A DNA stretch of 64,000 bases. Origin: Persicaria tinctoria. Its lineage: Eukaryota; Streptophyta; Magnoliopsida; Caryophyllales; Polygonaceae. Below, in pieces: positions 56,703 to 64,000 of the stretch. How positions within the stretch are numbered: the stretch's first letter is position 1; every line of letters begins with the position of its first letter. The notes beneath the pieces were generated by a model. It did no database searches, was not told where the DNA came from, and saw only the letters and a program-made list of their open reading frames with translations. The position numbers and the translations under genes were made by a program. The stretch is taken from assembly GCA_037127255.1 (NCBI GenBank), contig JBANSL010000018.1, forward strand, positions 10,451,175 to 10,515,174, in the 5' to 3' direction.

Positions 56703-57834
56703 ACTACATTTTTGGTCCCTAACCTTTATCACTTGTTTCATTTTAGTCCTCAACCTTTGAAACGTTTCAAATTAGTCCTTGACCTTTCTATTTCGTTTCA
56801 TTTTAGTCCCTAACATTTCAAAGGTTGTAAAATAGTCCCTAACCTTGCATTCTTTATTCATTTTTAGTCCCTGATGTTAAAACATTATTTGAAATAATTA
56901 TAAAAACCATCCTAAAGTCGTCATAATTTAAATAAAATCATTCATACAAAGAAAAATTATATAAAATCATCTAACTCTATAAATTTAATTTTGAAAAATA
57001 CTCGAACTGTTTTAGCATTTATCATAAGAACATATTATATAAAACTATCCATTCATTTTTTCCCACAAAAGCTCTCATAAAATTTATAGATCTTGTGATT
57101 AATTATGAGAAATGGTGGGATATTTTTTTCTTATTTAACAATACATAGATCCAATATATGTGTATTAATCCATTAAAATAATGAATTTGAATAATAAAAG
57201 AGATCTTTTTCATAAAAAAAATTCATAAAGTTGGATATTTATTTTATAATGATTCTTTATATGGGTAATTTACTTATTTATATACATTAAAATAAAAGAT
57301 TTTTTTTTCAAAATATTCCTGAAAAAATAAATAATTACAAAAATATTAACACTTTTAAACTATTTACAAAAATATTCATTTTTTGTACGTCTGACAGAAA
57401 AACGCGGTTTGAGACCGCATTTTATTCATAGGGTAAAAAACTTGAAATTGGAGAAAAATATGACAAAAAAAAATGAAAGAAACGCGGTGTCTCAAACCGC
57501 GTTTTTCTGTCAGACCTGCAAAAACTAAATATTTTTGTAAATAGTTTAAAAGTGTGAATATTTTTGTAATTATTTATTTTTTCATGAATATTTTGAAAAA
57601 AAATTCAAAATTAACTTTGGGGTGATTTTTTTAATTATTTCAAATAATGTTTTAATATCAGGGACTAAAATGAATAAAAAATGTAAGCTTAGGGACTATT
57701 TTACAACCTTTGAAAGGTTAGGGATTAAAATAAAACGAAATAGAAAGGTCAAGGACTATTTTGAAACGTTTCAAAAGTTGAGGACTAAAGCGAAATAAGT
57801 GGTAAAGGTTAGAGACCAAAAATGTAATTCACCC
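56703..57834. mobile_element. MULE-like inverted-repeat element next to the ECA3 promoter
   Basis: The arms (about 56703-56905 and 57640-57834) share ACATTTTTGGTC(C/T)CTAACC, AAATAGTCC(C/T)TAACCTT and TTATTTGAAATAATTA in inverted orientation. The right end is complete (GGGTGAATTACATT read inward); the left lacks about six terminal bases. TTTTTCTGA occurs on both sides (56694-56702 and 57835-57843), a 9-bp duplication. A second inverted repeat is nested inside it. Confidence 0.75.
57300..57605. repeat. Nested inverted repeat with a GC-rich AACGCGGTTTGAGACCGC core
   Basis: Arms beginning TTTTTTTCAAAATATTC at each end pair inward through AATAAATAATTACAAAAATA and end in CTGACAGAAAAACGCGGTTT and its complement, leaving a loop of about 80 bp. 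The core is itself a short hairpin. No duplication could be assigned, so the superfamily is open. Confidence 0.65.
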
Positions 57835-57843
57835 TTTTTCTGA

Positions 57844-58163
57844 ATAGCGGAACAGTACTACCGCCAACCCGGACAAAAACAGATCAAACTTAAATAACTG
57901 GGCCTGGGCCATAAGCCCAAGTGAAATCCGAGCCCAACTCGTGAACGATGTCACGATTGTGGTTCACGCTTCCCAAGTTCCAAGATCCGAGCCCAAGAAA
58001 GGAGTCGATGCTCTCAATTTTCTGGCGAGATCTCACTCTGATCGGAAATTGAAGCCGGTAAGACCTTGAAAGCCAGTTTCCCTGCCAAGGAGGGGAGGAG
58101 GAAAACGAATACGAAGAATAAGGGGCAGGAAACAGTAAATTTCTGCTCTTCAGATCAATTTTA
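57844..58163 (+). promoter_or_regulatory. ECA3 promoter and leader with Site II boxes
   Basis: Two back-to-back TGGGCC boxes (57899-57904, 57905-57910) and an inverted AGCCCA (57914-57919) lie about 250 bp before the ECA3 ATG. Such clusters are common in TATA-less promoters of constitutively expressed plant genes. The MULE-like element ends only about 55 bp upstream of the cluster. Confidence 0.6.

Positions 58164-64000
<5,837 letters not shown>

Overview
The window is nuclear DNA from a flowering plant, almost certainly a eudicot. I cannot place the species. Evidence: intron-rich genes with GT-AG junctions and AT-rich introns; plant-specific families (NPGR1, SOFL, ZCF37-like, POPCORN/UTP4, ECA3); a Ty1/copia element primed by initiator tRNA-Met; and Stowaway, MULE, hAT and PIF/Harbinger elements with their diagnostic target-site duplications (TSDs).

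Layout. 1-7.2 kb: AT-rich intergenic DNA with MITEs and a dead LINE 3' end. 7.2-9.9 kb (+): NPGR1-like TPR protein, five exons. 10-13.9 kb: MITE, MULE, SINEs and a direct repeat. 13.9-14.5 kb (-): small ZCF37-like gene with a broken C-terminal frame. 14.8-17.9 kb: MITEs and spacer. 17.9-22.65 kb (-): a young Ty1/copia element with 177-bp LTRs and a TTGTT TSD. 24.5-25.3 kb (-): intact ZCF37-like paralogue. 26.7-28.3 kb: dead LINE split by a poly(A) retrosequence, then an LTR-like patch. 28.8-29.3 kb: relic of a 4CL-like acyl-activating enzyme. 29.5-32.2 kb: two adjacent MULE-type elements, one holding a hAT and one a Stowaway. 33.5-36.0 kb (-): F-box gene, divergent from 36.4-38.8 kb (+) NDUFS4/FRO1, with TGGGCC Site II boxes between them. 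43.4-44.1 kb (+): SOFL gene. 46.6-51.6 kb (-): complete 11-exon POPCORN/UTP4 gene. 52.1-55.9 kb: hAT holding an RTE LINE and a second hAT, which itself holds a MULE. 56.7-57.8 kb: another MULE-like inverted-repeat element. 58.2 kb to the right edge (+): first 16 exons of the ECA3 calcium/manganese P-type ATPase, running off the window.

The genes do not form a pathway or operon. They are ordinary housekeeping and developmental plant genes separated by transposon-rich spacer. I reconstructed exon structures by reading splice sites and checking phase across every junction. NPGR1, NDUFS4, UTP4 and the visible part of ECA3 close in phase throughout.

I see no previously undescribed biological system. 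The most interesting material is the stratigraphy of nested transposons with perfect TSDs, the frame-broken ZCF37-like paralogue, the internally deleted 4CL-like relic, a GC-AG intron in ECA3, a compact 108-nt foldback near 41.8 kb, and an unidentified open frame near 45.5 kb.
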